Positions 10,878-20,784 of a DNA stretch of 64,000 nt are shown here, piece after piece. This DNA is from Ophiura sarsii (lineage: Eukaryota; Echinodermata; Ophiuroidea; Amphilepidida; Ophiuridae): positions 34,119,596-34,183,595 of the forward strand of contig CM069455.1 of the NCBI GenBank assembly GCA_035610835.1, in the 5' to 3' direction. The notes under the pieces are model-generated. The model worked only from the letters and a program-made list of their open reading frames with translations, did not search any database and was not told where the DNA came from. A program made the position numbers and the translations under genes. Each line of letters begins with the position of its first letter. Within the stretch, counting starts at the first letter, position 1.

Positions 10878-11321
10878 GTAAATATGGTATTCCTAATTTT
10901 GGCTAGTGGTGACATCTTATCCCTCAACGTATTTATCACCAGCCCACCCGAAGATGTAGGGTTAAAGGGTTCCACGGTACACTTTTGGTACAGGACAAAC
11001 AGCAAACATTTTGAAATAAGATCATTCTTAAAACAATAATACCCGTTGCTTATAACTCTTTATACATTCAATATGGACTGGAGATTTAATATTGTCACAA
11101 ATATGTGTGCGTAAATACATAATTTGGGATAAATCGTTTGAAAGGTAATTTTGTTTTGTTTTTGTCGGAGATATTTGTTTATGTGTTGGTGTTTTAGTTG
11201 TGTTTGTGAATCGCCCTAAATACCCATAACCCGTTACAGTTATCAAACCGCAATTCGCCAGTAATTGTCTATCTCTAGGTTTCGCTAGACTGTTCACTTC
11301 CTTCTCCATAATCTCTTACAG
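10878..11321 (+). other. Intron splitting the death domain
   Basis: A 444-bp phase-0 intron with GT at 10878 and AG at 11320-11321. It contains the second copy of a 61-bp direct repeat (11149-11209). No gene is seen. Confidence 0.6.
11149..11209. repeat. 61-bp direct repeat, copy 2
   Basis: Identical in sequence and orientation to 10379-10439. It lies inside the intron that splits the death domain. Confidence 0.85.
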
Positions 11322-11462
11322 TACGTAGGGAGCTGTAGGAAATCCCGTGGGAGATGTCTTACTATCCTCGAGATTCTCGCAATCATTAAACATCCGGGCT
11401 TTCTACGAAGAGAAGAAGCTGCAAACATTATAGAAGACATGCTGACCGAGTTTGGACATCCT
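11322..11462 (+). CDS. Death-domain-like exon, second half
   Basis: This 141-bp exon lies between TCTCTTACAG and a strong GTAAGTAA donor, in phase 0 on both sides. It reads YVGSCRKSRG, then LTILEILAIIKHPGFLRREE and AANIIEDML. This matches helices 5-6 of a death domain ('tv..L...L..i.h...l..l'), and placed after the previous exon it completes the fold. The closest pattern I know is the MALT1/UNC5-type death domain. The partner is unknown. The next recognisable exon, the CARD exon at 23992, needs one base from its predecessor. It therefore cannot be spliced directly to this exon. Confidence 0.68.
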
Positions 11463-12495
11463 GTAAGTAATGGAATTGTATAGAAGTACTCATCAGGGCA
11501 GGGTCAATTCAGATGCTTAATTCAATCAAAGTTTTTAAAAAAAAGCATTCATTAAAATTGTCCCGAACTCTCGAAATCAGGACCGTTGATATTAAAACTT
11601 GACTTATATATATATATTACTTGACTTTTGTCGGGTGATCTTCCTGAACCACGATGCTTCTCCAAATCGTCCTTTCCAACATAGCTGTTCTTTACCTGTA
11701 ACCCTGTGTCACGCTTTATATAGTATGTCAATGTAGGATAAGACTGGTCTACCACGTTGTCTCATTCCATGTTTTGGAATCCAATATATGAGTGTAGAGG
11801 CGACCTCATTGGACCCTCTGAAGGGCTAAGGAAACGCCCTGTTAAGATGTATGATTTTTAGAAATAAATATAATATATTGGTAATTAAACCACACATGAA
11901 CATAATCTAAGTGACTACGATTGTTAAGCTCCCATGTTCATCAACTAGTCCTCAAATATCGTTAAATGTACATTGTTGTTTTCTTTCATGCCAATGGTAA
12001 ATATGAATAATAAATGATGATTTGAATTTCAAATAATAACTGCGACACAAGTCACATTATTGAAACTGCATGGTCGCAAAGCTATAGCTTATCATAACGA
12101 TAGTATTGTCTTATATATCTTACTTACAGCCACCTTATGATACTTCTTGTTTCGATTTTGGTAAGAAACTTTAATGTATCTCTTTATGCTATTACGTATT
12201 AATCAAATCTGATGGGTAGGCTAAAGAGAAGAAATACTTTCGATGTTTGGGTTTTTTTCTACGAAAAGTGATGTCATCAGCGTATCTCAAATCAACGCTT
12301 GCGGCGATCCTCATGTTTATGGACTGCATATAACGCAAAAGTAATCTGGATTTCTCGATTTATCTAAATAAGAACAAATGGTAGTGGTTCACATTACATG
12401 AATTGCTGGTTGTTGCACTTTACTTGTAAATGAAGAAACATAATAAGTGATTCTATTGGAAATTGGCATTTTTATATTATGTAGTGACCCCTTCC
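11463..12495 (+). other. Intron; possible decayed LINE 3' end near 11800-11880
   Basis: No exon is recognised. Around 11797-11875 a stretch with GACCCTCTGAAGGGCTAAGG and AGAAATAAATATAATA looks like the 3' tail of an old LINE. This is weakly supported. The remainder is AT-rich with nothing seen. Confidence 0.35.
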
Positions 12496-12810
12496 TAATG
12501 GGCCCCTCACATGTATCCGTGTGAGCTGGGCGGCCCCTTACCGTCTTATATAAAAACAACAGAGTTCAACACGTTGAACAATCAGCAAAATATGTCAACG
12601 GCCGCATTGATTTTTTGTCACCGGGTATATACGGTTCTGTACCGGGTCCTTATCGACCTGGACCCGGGCTCATACCACTCCTCACCAAGTCATCACCACC
12701 GGCCGAAACGCTTGGGTACCGACCGAACCGCCTTGATAACGTCATCAAACTGCCCTGTATAAGCTGAGTGCTCAAGCTCGCCGCTCCACACACATTCCGG
12801 GAATCTGTAT
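12496..12810. mobile_element. GC-rich element family, short copy (unit A)
   Basis: It starts TAATGGGCCCCTCACATGTA and ends in CACATTCCGGGAATCTGTAT. The body has repeated CCGGGTC/CACCGG motifs that stand out from the AT-rich background. The same start recurs at 12811 and, more fully, at 23260 (inverted) and 33105. The same end block (GCTCAAGCTCGCCGCT) recurs at about 20020 and, inverted, at about 33810 and 34565. There is no protein, so it is a non-autonomous repeat of unknown superfamily. Confidence 0.6.
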
Positions 12811-13033
12811 TACTCACATGTATCTGTGTGAGCTGGCCGGCCCATTACCGTGTGACAAATGGGTGCAGACGGCGGCACACGGTGATGCCACACGATGGGC
12901 CGTTTCTCGTCCGTTGAACACGTTGCCGGGGACAGCCCGTTTTGATGACGGTATAAAGACGGCGCACCCGTTTCCCGCCCGTTCTCAGGGCGGTAATGGT
13001 AGGCGCAGGGCGGTAATGGTAGGCGGCCACCTT
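12811..13033. mobile_element. GC-rich element, left part of interrupted copy (unit B)
   Basis: It begins TACTCACATGTATCTGTGTG, the family start. Its right edge at GGCGGCCACCTT is interrupted by the 6.6-kb element. The continuation resumes at 19645. An uninterrupted inverted copy at 33775-34533 shows the two parts joined. Confidence 0.65.
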
Positions 13034-13272
13034 AAGGCCCTGTCACACCATAACGTATCGCCTCAACGTATGCCAACGTATGCGAAATATCGCAAAATAC
13101 GTAGGTGTACGTTGGTGTACGCTGATATAAGTTAGGGGTACGTTGGGGATACGTCGATTACGTTAGGAGCACGCTGTGATACGCTGTGACCATTTGGACC
13201 ACGTCGAGCCCGCGAAAAAATATTGAGCATGCTCAAAATGTATCGACGTACTCAACGTGTGCTTAATACGTT

Positions 13273-16200
13273 ATTATTATTATATTATTATTATAATAGG
13301 CATTTATATAGCGCTCTATAAAAAGCACAGCGCTTAAACAACGCCCCCGAAAACAATATACGGCATACATAATACACATAACATATACAATAATACAAAA
13401 ATTACACATTTGGAAATAAATAGGTCTTTAGAAGACTCTTAAAAGTAGACACAGTCCTAGCTTCTCTGACATAAATAGGAAGCTTATTCCAGAGCTGAGG
13501 TCCGAAAACAGAGAGACAACAATCACCAGCTCTTTTGTGTGAACGAACGGGATTGAGCTTTGTTATGTCAGATGAAGAACGAAGTCTGTGCCTACTTCTA
13601 GTAGTATCAGGATGATTGTACAACGCGACAAGATTCTGTAGATAAGCCGGAGCAGTACCAGATATGCACTTATATACCTGCAACATGATTTTGAAATGTA
13701 TTCTTTCTTTGAGTGGGAGCCAGTGTAAGGAACGCAACAGTTTGACAGACCACCTGTCTCGTCCACATGCAAAAACTAGTCTGGCAGCTTTATTTTGGAT
13801 ACGTTGCAAACGTTTTAGATCAGCTTCACGTGCTCCGTACAAGAGGGAATTGGCATAATCAATGCGAGACAAGACAAGTGCTCTGACGGCATGATGGCAC
13901 GCTTTCTGGCTAAGGAAGCGACGAATCCGCCATAAGTTACGAATGTGGAAGTTCAAAGTCTTACAAAGCTTACTAACATGGGTAGACATATTTAGAGTGC
14001 CGTCAAAAACAACGCCTAAGTTCCTAACACTGGCAGATGGTTTTATTGAGAGATTTCCCACATTTAATACAATATCTGGAAGTTTGGTGAGAGCTCTGTT
14101 TGTGGCAATTATAAAAAACTCAGTTTTATCCTGATTAAACTGCAACTTGTTGTGTAACATCCAAGAGGTAATATCAGATATGCAAGCAGACATGTTATTG
14201 AGGACACGCTCACGATCACCAGGGATCTTAGGATCAAACTCGGCGTAGAGCTGAATATCATCCGCATAGCAATGGAAACATATTTTGTAACGACGGATGA
14301 TCTCACCAATAGGGGTGGTGTACATGATGAAACCCTGAGGGCCAATTATGGAACCCTGTGGCAAAGAGTAAGTAAGCGTGTGCTCACTAGACATAGCGTT
14401 TTTAATTGCAACTCTGACATTACGCTGATTGAAATAAGATTTATACCAAGAGAGAACAGAGCCATCAATACCAAAATGTGATTTAAGTCTATGCAACAAA
14501 ATGGAATGATCAACTGTATCAAAAGCCGCTGACATGTCAAGCAACACCAAGAAAACAACTTTATCATGATCCACGAACTGGTTGATATCGTTCTTAACCT
14601 TCAGAAGGGCAGTTTCAGTACTATGAGACCGCTTGTATGAGGACTGGTAAACTTCGCCCATATTGTTGTTGTCAACATGTGTTGTCACTTGACATGAAGC
14701 AGCCTTTTCGATTACTTTGGACATGAATTTCATGTTGGCCACAGGTCTATAATTCTTTAAGATGTTGTTATCAAGATTAGATTTCTTAATCACTGGAGTG
14801 ATAATAGACTGTTTTAATGTGTTTGGAAACACCCCAGACATCAATGAACTATTTACAACTCTAGTGAATATAGGCAAAAGGATTTTAAGATTGTCTTTCA
14901 CAAGCCATGTGGGCAGAGTGTCTAAGTAACATGTTTTACTCGGAAACCTCGTTATTATCTTACTGACCTCGGATTCGGTGAGAGATGAAAATGCGTTCAT
15001 GTTAACACTATTTGTGCATCTAACTTCATCATCCTCAGAGATAGTAGAACCATGAACACTAACATTAGCCCTGATCTTTTCAACTTTTTCAACAAAAAAG
15101 GATAGAAATTCATTAGCAAGTGCTTGATCAGAGCAGTCAAGAGCCGGTAAAACCTTTGGAGATTTGTTAAGCAGAACATTTATAGTGGCATACATATCTT
15201 TGGCATTTGATTCAGAAAACTTCTTAGAAAAGTACTCAATTTTAGAGTCAGTAATAAGTTTGATTACACGATTTTTCTGAACAATCCATTCTTCATGATC
15301 CTTCTCTGATCGACTCTTGCGCCATTTGTTTTCCAGTCGTCTTCTGATGCGGCGCAACATTTGGATGTCATCGTTGTACCAAGGTAGACGGGACCTTATG
15401 ATACGCTCGCTGGTGGTGATAGGGCATACTTTATCAAGCACAGACTTGGTTATCGATTCATAAGCATCAGAAAGAATATTAGGATCTTCAGAGTCATAAG
15501 GGAAGTCGGACATGCGCTCACGCAGAAGATCAGTAAACTGTTCCGGTTTCATTTTGCCAAATTGGCGAGAACTAATAACCATTTTCACCCGAGGCGGTTT
15601 TACGTGGTTTACAGAACATGTTATAAAGCGATGATCAGAGTAGAATGGTGGAAGAACTTGATGTCTGTGGATAATAGGGTCGTTCTCATTGATTATCAGT
15701 AGATCGAGAGTGTGGCCCTTCTTGTGTGTAGGCTCACTGATCAATTGACAAAAGCCATTGCTAGCTAAAATGTCGTTGAACTTTTTAGTCTCAGATTTGT
15801 GAGGTTCGTCAACATGGATATTGTAATCGCCCATAAGCACATTTATAGGACCAATGGACAATTCCTCGAGAAAGACTTCGAAGTCATCAAGAAATTCAGA
15901 TGTTTTCAGTCCATTCACAGTGGATGGTGGTGGACGATATATCACAACAAACTGGATAGAGTTCTTGAGAGTAGCAATACAGTGTTCAAAATTCTTAGTA
16001 GTGAAAGTAGAAGATGTAGCAGTAAGCTCAAGGTTTTCTTTGTAAATAATACCAATCCCTCCCCCACTCCTTTCACGTCTAGGAAAGTTCAGGAACTTAT
16101 AGCCAGGAGGGGTACATTCTCCTAAAATCACCATCTCATCTGCAGTAATTTTAGTCTCAACAAGAAACATGATGTCAACATCATATTCAATGATATGGCC

Positions 16201-16847
16201 AATCAGAGTTATTGTTTTATTACCAATGGAATTTGCATTCCAGCAATGAACAGTTAAGGGACGGCGGACACCTTTGGCAATGGAAGTTGAATTATAACGA
16301 GGCATTCTCCAGTTATTTGAGTTTTCCACATTGGTTCTTGTAGTCGAGACATTTTTCTTAATCATGTGAGAGCCTGCTCTACGGCCCCTTCGACGGCGAT
16401 CAATACCAAGTGATTTGATAGTTTTGAAAGTATCAACAGTTAGATAATACTTCTTGTCACGTAAAGCCAATAGATCGGAACGGGTATACCGTTTAACACT
16501 GTCATCAGTGTGTTGACCCGAAGATGAATATGTGGCCAATGATCCATTGCTAATCATCTGATTGTTAATATTGGTATATGGTTGAACAAGATGAAAATGG
16601 CCGGAATAAACCGTGTTGTACGGTATGATACTATATGTACTCACGGACGGAGAATTCAGTTTAAAATTCCCGCTTGGTAGCAATCCATCTGACTCTGGAA
16701 ATGCTGCATTCCGGAGGAGAAAATGTTCCACAACAAGATGGAACACAATAAACAGCGAAACAAGACACAATCCGGTTAAAAACCGAATATACAGTGGGAG
16801 CAACATCTTGCTGGCAGCTGCTAAATCCGCGCTATTACATAATTTTG
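13273..16847 (-). mobile_element. Nested L2-type LINE, essentially intact
   Basis: The insertion is flanked by TACGTT on both sides (13267-13272 and 16848-16853), a probable target duplication. The host array without the insertion is seen at about 17845. The 3' end (left) has the L2 signature: GCGCTATATAAATGCC on the minus strand, followed by an (AAT)n tail. The single long ORF starts only about 41 bp from the 5' end. There is no separate ORF1, so the 5' end may be truncated. Confidence 0.85.
13402..16806 (-). CDS. L2-type LINE polyprotein (endonuclease + reverse transcriptase), intact
   Basis: An uninterrupted 1134-residue frame. The N-terminal 35 residues are hydrophobic (LYIRFLTGLCLVSLFIVF), and then a basic linker follows. 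The endonuclease spans roughly residues 185-400 with HCWNANSIGN, FLVETKI, GGGIGIIY, MGDYNIH and YSDHRF. The reverse transcriptase spans roughly 600-880 with NYRPVANM, LLDMSAAFDTVDH, SLPQGSIIGPQGF and the catalytic CYADDIQLY. The C-terminal region has RIDYANSLLYG, 'RLQRIQNKAARL' and the final TFKSLLKTYLF, as in L2/CR1 elements. The protein nicks target DNA and primes reverse transcription there. An intact frame suggests recent activity. The GVPQGS motif reads SLPQGS here. It is a transposon gene, not a host gene. Confidence 0.9.
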   Translation of the reverse strand: MLLPLYIRFLTGLCLVSLFIVFHLVVEHFLLRNAAFPESDGLLPSGNFKLNSPSVSTYSIIPYNTVYSGHFHLVQPYTNINNQMISNGSLATYSSSGQHTDDSVKRYTRSDLLALRDKKYYLTVDTFKTIKSLGIDRRRRGRRAGSHMIKKNVSTTRTNVENSNNWRMPRYNSTSIAKGVRRPLTVHCWNANSIGNKTITLIGHIIEYDVDIMFLVETKITADEMVILGECTPPGYKFLNFPRRERSGGGIGIIYKENLELTATSSTFTTKNFEHCIATLKNSIQFVVIYRPPPSTVNGLKTSEFLDDFEVFLEELSIGPINVLMGDYNIHVDEPHKSETKKFNDILASNGFCQLISEPTHKKGHTLDLLIINENDPIIHRHQVLPPFYSDHRFITCSVNHVKPPRVKMVISSRQFGKMKPEQFTDLLRERMSDFPYDSEDPNILSDAYESITKSVLDKVCPITTSERIIRSRLPWYNDDIQMLRRIRRRLENKWRKSRSEKDHEEWIVQKNRVIKLITDSKIEYFSKKFSESNAKDMYATINVLLNKSPKVLPALDCSDQALANEFLSFFVEKVEKIRANVSVHGSTISEDDEVRCTNSVNMNAFSSLTESEVSKIITRFPSKTCYLDTLPTWLVKDNLKILLPIFTRVVNSSLMSGVFPNTLKQSIITPVIKKSNLDNNILKNYRPVANMKFMSKVIEKAASCQVTTHVDNNNMGEVYQSSYKRSHSTETALLKVKNDINQFVDHDKVVFLVLLDMSAAFDTVDHSILLHRLKSHFGIDGSVLSWYKSYFNQRNVRVAIKNAMSSEHTLTYSLPQGSIIGPQGFIMYTTPIGEIIRRYKICFHCYADDIQLYAEFDPKIPGDRERVLNNMSACISDITSWMLHNKLQFNQDKTEFFIIATNRALTKLPDIVLNVGNLSIKPSASVRNLGVVFDGTLNMSTHVSKLCKTLNFHIRNLWRIRRFLSQKACHHAVRALVLSRIDYANSLLYGAREADLKRLQRIQNKAARLVFACGRDRWSVKLLRSLHWLPLKERIHFKIMLQVYKCISGTAPAYLQNLVALYNHPDTTRSRHRLRSSSDITKLNPVRSHKRAGDCCLSVFGPQLWNKLPIYVREARTVSTFKSLLKTYLFPNV

Positions 16848-17089
16848 TACGTTCTGCATAAGTTCCCGGTAAGTTTGTGGTACGTTAAATATACGTTGAC
16901 ATACGTTAGTGGTACGTTACTCGTACGTTACTCGTAAGTTGGCATACGTTGATAAACGTAGGCTGACGGGGAAACGTACAGCCAACGTAGTGATAACGAG
17001 TTGATAACGTATATGTGCCGTATGTCTAACGTATGCCTGACGTATTTCCAACGAGTTTCGACGTATTCACCTTATGCCGGGCGATCGTG

Positions 17090-17255
17090 TAACGCCCTGT
17101 CACGTATCCATAGCGTATCCATAGCGTATTTAACGTATACATAGCGTATGACTAACGTATTGATAGCGTATCACTAACTTATACTATACTTATGACAGCG
17201 TATCACAGCGTATCACAGCGTATGCGAGTGTATGCGAGCGTATGACTAACGTAGG
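17090..17255. repeat. CATAGCGTAT motif array, inverted relative to 19190-19300
   Basis: A cluster of AGCGTAT/AACGTAT motifs. Its order (GACTAACGTATTGATAGCGT, then ATCACTAACTTAT) is the reverse complement of the array near 19190-19300. It is part of the 6.6-kb compound element. Confidence 0.6.
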
Positions 17256-17623
17256 CTTAACATATACTTAAAGCTGGCCTACCACTTTGGTAGTTCACCA
17301 CAGACGAACTAGTCATACACCTGTTCACTTGATGACAGACTGTACAGAGTTAACATGGAGAAATTGTAACCTTGACAAATTCCCATGAGAACTGGATGTG
17401 GCTAGTGACCCAGAGTGGTAGCTCCCCTTTAACGTATACTTAACGTATCCGCCATGCTCTCTGATGATGATGATGATGATGGGTTGATGTGTTCAGCACG
17501 ACAGACCATGAAGAAGTGAGGATGAGATACTCAAGGGACCCATGTATATACTCAAACCCTCCATAAGTTCCCAAAACGCCGAATGCTCGCTAGCTGTACG
17601 GTACATACGCTAGCTGTACGGTA
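17256..17623. other. Spacer within the 6.6-kb compound element
   Basis: Sequence without ACGT arrays, with a short (GAT)n run near 17463-17480 and two copies of CGCTAGCTGTACGGTA near 17590-17622. No gene is seen. Confidence 0.4.
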
Positions 17624-17942
17624 GCCCTGTCACACCATGGCGTATCGCCTGAACGTAAGACAACGTATGCGAAATATCGAAAAATACGTTGGCGTACGTC
17701 GGTGTACGCTAATAGAAGTTAAGGGTAAGTTGGGGATACGTCGTTTACGTTAAGAGCACGCTGTGATACGTTGTGAACATTTGGAAAACGTCGAGCACGC
17801 GAAAAATTATTGAGCATGTTTAAAATTGCTCGACGTACTCAACGTGTGCTTAACTTACGTTCTGCATAAGTTCACGATAGGTTCGTGGTACGTTAGACAT
17901 ACGTTTACAAACGCTGACATACGTTAGACATACGCTGACATA

Positions 17943-18943
17943 ATCAGCGTTCGAAATAGCGGCCATCCGGTCATCCGAAATGACCAAATCTACCGGCGGA
18001 TGACCAGTTTTTCTTGGCTGATCATCCGGCGGATGGCCAAAATGATGGGAGATGAAAGTGAAGAAAAGGATCACCAGGATGCATTAGAGGCTATAGACAT
18101 GACCGTCATATTTAGAGACGTACTGAAAGAACAAGTCATGGTCGCGAATGAACCAACCCTAGAAGCTGCACATGAGGATGACAATGACACAGCTGACGAC
18201 ACCGACCCTGCAGTTGCAGTTGTTGAACTTGAGGCTGCGTCAGATGAGGATGACTTGGATACAGATCCAATGGAGTCGGGAGATAAAAGTGAAGAAGAGG
18301 ATCATCCGGATGCATTAGAAGTTGCAAATGAAGATGACACTGGCACAACGGACGACACCGACCCTGCAGTTGTGGAACTTGAGGCTGAGTCGGATGAGGA
18401 TGACCTGGATACAGATCCAATGGAGTTGGGAGATGAGAATGAAGAAGAGGATCATCAGGATGCATTAGAAGCTGTAAATGAGGATGACACTGACACAGTG
18501 GACGACACCGGCCCTGCAGTTGTGAAACTGGATGCTGAGTCAGATGAGGATGACCTTGATACAGATCCAATGGAGTCGGAAGATACGAGTGAAGAAGAGG
18601 ATCATCAGGATGCATTTCAGGGCTTACAGCTGGTCGTCCTATTGAGAGACGTACTGAAAGAACGTGACGACTAGAACAAATAAGTGACTGAAGAAAAATA
18701 GTAGTTAAAAGAAAGGAGATTGTAAAATAAAGAGAAAGTTGTTTATGGAGCATAGAGGTTAATGTGGAGTTGCCAATAAGTATATGTATGTGTATATATA
18801 TGAAGACTCGCTTAAAATATGATTTTTAAGCTATATGTCACTGAAAAAAATGCGGATAACCAAAAATATTGGCGGATGACCAAAATCCCAACCTAGGTTA
18901 TCCGGTGGATGACCAATATATTTTTCTTATTTCGAACGCTGCT
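17943..18943 (+). mobile_element. TIR-bounded, hAT-like non-autonomous element carrying an acidic ORF
   Basis: The ends are inverted: CAGCGTTCGAAATA at 17945 and its complement TATTTCGAACGCTG ending at 18941. CTGACATA is present just outside both ends, with a two-base offset on the left, as expected for an 8-bp hAT-type duplication with slightly uncertain borders. Subterminal copies of the motif (C)CGGCGGATGACCA are repeated and inverted at both ends. It sits within the ACGT array of the larger element. The only coding potential is the acidic repeat ORF. Confidence 0.6.
18000..18674 (+). CDS. Acidic tandem-repeat protein inside the TIR-bounded element
   Basis: An open frame of 224 residues very rich in Asp and Glu. 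Its core is made of 150-bp (50-residue) repeats, with the TDPMES/TDPMEL junction at about 18269, 18419 and 18569. Each unit carries SEEEDHQDALE-like, DTDPAVVELEAESDEDDLDT-like and NEDDT blocks. A short VIFRDVLKE/VLLRDVLKE motif brackets the repeats at both ends. There is no domain match, no signal peptide and no membrane segment. The start could be the ATG at 18000 or the in-frame ATG at 18033 or 18042. The repeats stay in frame through all copies, which suggests selection or a recent origin. It could also be a captured fragment or a fortuitous ORF. Confidence 0.4.
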   Translation: MTSFSWLIIRRMAKMMGDESEEKDHQDALEAIDMTVIFRDVLKEQVMVANEPTLEAAHEDDNDTADDTDPAVAVVELEAASDEDDLDTDPMESGDKSEEEDHPDALEVANEDDTGTTDDTDPAVVELEAESDEDDLDTDPMELGDENEEEDHQDALEAVNEDDTDTVDDTGPAVVKLDAESDEDDLDTDPMESEDTSEEEDHQDAFQGLQLVVLLRDVLKERDD

Positions 18944-19264
18944 GACATACGTTAGAGGTACGTTACTCGTCGTAAGTTATAGGTTGGACCTATAGATTTA
19001 CCATTCTAGATATTTTAATAGTTATCATCTAGGTTGCGTTTACTTGAACTGGCAACACTTGTCCCGCCGTGTACGAAACTCAATTTCTGCAGCGGCATAA
19101 GTCACGTGTTCGTTGTACGCCGATGATACGCTGATGAACACGGCAGACATACGCTTCGAATACGTTAAGCATACGTTGGTCATATGCTCGCCGATCGCAT
19201 ACGCTGTGATACGCTGTCATAAGTTTGTTATAAGTTAGTGATACGCTATCAATACGTTAGTCAT

Positions 19265-19490
19265 ACGCTATGTCTACGTTTAATACGCTATGTATACGTT
19301 TAATACGCTATGTATACGTTTAATACGCTATGTATACGTTTAATACGCTATGTATACGTTTAACACGCTATGTATACGTTTAATACGCTATGTATACGTT
19401 TAATACGCTATGTATACGTTTAATACGCTATGTATACGTTTAATACGCTATGTATACGTTTAATACGCTATGGATACGCTATGGATACGT
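19265..19490. repeat. 20-bp minisatellite in the 6.6-kb element
   Basis: About ten near-identical 20-bp units (TAATACGCTATGTATACGTT). They are the homogenised end of the ACGT/ACGC array. Confidence 0.9.
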
Positions 19491-19644
19491 ACATTCCATC
19501 ACCGATGTCGACTTTTCCTACGCAATTCGTTGGGAAGTTGGACGTTCTTGGACTCTGACATTATTCGAGCTATTTTTTGAATACGTCGACATACGTTCAG
19601 GCCACGTTCAGGCCATACGCTATGGTGTGACAGTGACAGGGCCT

Positions 19645-20066
19645 TTACCGTCTAATAGAAAAACAACAGAGTCCAAACAATCAGTAAAAAATATCAACGG
19701 GCACAATGATATTTTTTTGTGGCCACTGGGTCCATACCGTTATATACCGAGTCTATACCGGGTCCTCACCGGTCAGGTACCGGGATCACCGTCCTCAGAC
19801 AGTTATAGCTTACCGTTCTCACCGGGTGCATAACACCTCCTCACCGGATCCTCGGTCAATACCGTTCTACACCGGGTCTTTACCGGGTTCTCACCGGCCT
19901 TGTCCCGGGATCACCGGCCTCATACAGTTCTAGCTTACCGTTCACAACCGGTCGGAACGCCTGGGTATCGGCCGAAACGTCTTGATTACATCATCACACC
20001 GCCCTTTTTAAGCTGAGCGCTCAAGCTCGCCGCTTCATTTGCATTCCGGAATTCGTACGACCAACA
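19645..20066. mobile_element. GC-rich element, right part of interrupted copy (unit C)
   Basis: It resumes the element broken at 13033 with TACCGTCTAATAGAAAAACA, followed by multiple CCGGGTC/CACCGG motifs. It ends GGAATTCGTACGACCAACAT. The inverted uninterrupted copy at 33775 starts with the complement of this end. Confidence 0.65.
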
Positions 20067-20780
20067 TCTATATTCTTATATCATGTATATAGAGGGTGTG
20101 GTTTATGTCAGCAGGCAATTTGATTGGTTTTGGGCTGATTTTCAGCCGACACGCCCTGGTTATATTGGTTTTGTAACACTATGGATTTCATATTTATACA
20201 TTTTGATAAATGATGATACACTATTTCATAATTTAATGGCAAGTAAGAACATTACTTCACACAAAACTGTACACCCAACAATTTTGTTGGAGAATGTTAA
20301 TAAAAGCCAAATGACTGAATTGTTCTTGCAATTGCCAGCCATTTATTCGAGTGTGTAAATAATTCGATTAACAATTATCTAATATAGTTTGCCCATAAGG
20401 CCTTAAAAAAGGTTTGTTTGCCCAAACACGGGTTTTTTTTAGATTTCATTTTTTTTAAAATAATGTTTATGTTGAAAAATATATGTATTAAATGATAATT
20501 TCATCTTAATTTTGCCAAACTAATCAACTAATTAAAAAATTAACACAGCCGCAACTTCAAACGCTTTAAATGTAATTGCTTTGTTATTCAAACGGATTCA
20601 ATTGTGCCATATTTCTACTAGAAGAAACTGTTTTATAAATCCTTCAATTAAAAGGTATTTAATAAGAAATGATGGTAGGGGGCCGCTACCATTACGGGCA
20701 TTTGCCACTCAGAAGCTGATGACCCCTCTGGCCCTTTTTATTATAAATTCATAAATTGTGACAATTTGCATTTGAAAACC
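20067..20780. other. AT-rich sequence, nothing recognised
   Basis: A 91-residue open frame at 20083-20358 has no recognisable features and no conserved motif. No gene is called. Confidence 0.4.
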
Positions 20781-20784
20781 TGAA

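Larger units (their letters stand above)
13034..19644. mobile_element. 6.6-kb element with ACGT-motif terminal arrays
   Basis: The ends are inverted: AAGGCCCTGTCACACCATA at the left, and at the right a complement-like end GGTGTGACAGTGACAGGGCC. Both lead into long arrays of TACGTT/TACGCT-type motifs about every 10-12 bp. A second copy of the left end begins at about 17624, so the element is a tandem or compound structure. It contains two later insertions: an L2-type LINE (13273-16847) and a TIR-bounded element (about 17943-18943). No transposase is found. It interrupts a GC-rich element, and the copy at 34246-34252 lacks it. Confidence 0.7.

Noticed and set aside
18136..18753. 205-residue minus-strand ORF rich in Pro, His and Leu
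   Set aside because: It is the antisense shadow of the acidic repeat ORF, and its repeats are a by-product of the 150-bp period.
19706..19933. Overlapping plus-strand ORFs in the GC-rich element
   Set aside because: They arise from the repeated CCGGGTC/CACCGG motifs and are not conserved in the other copies.
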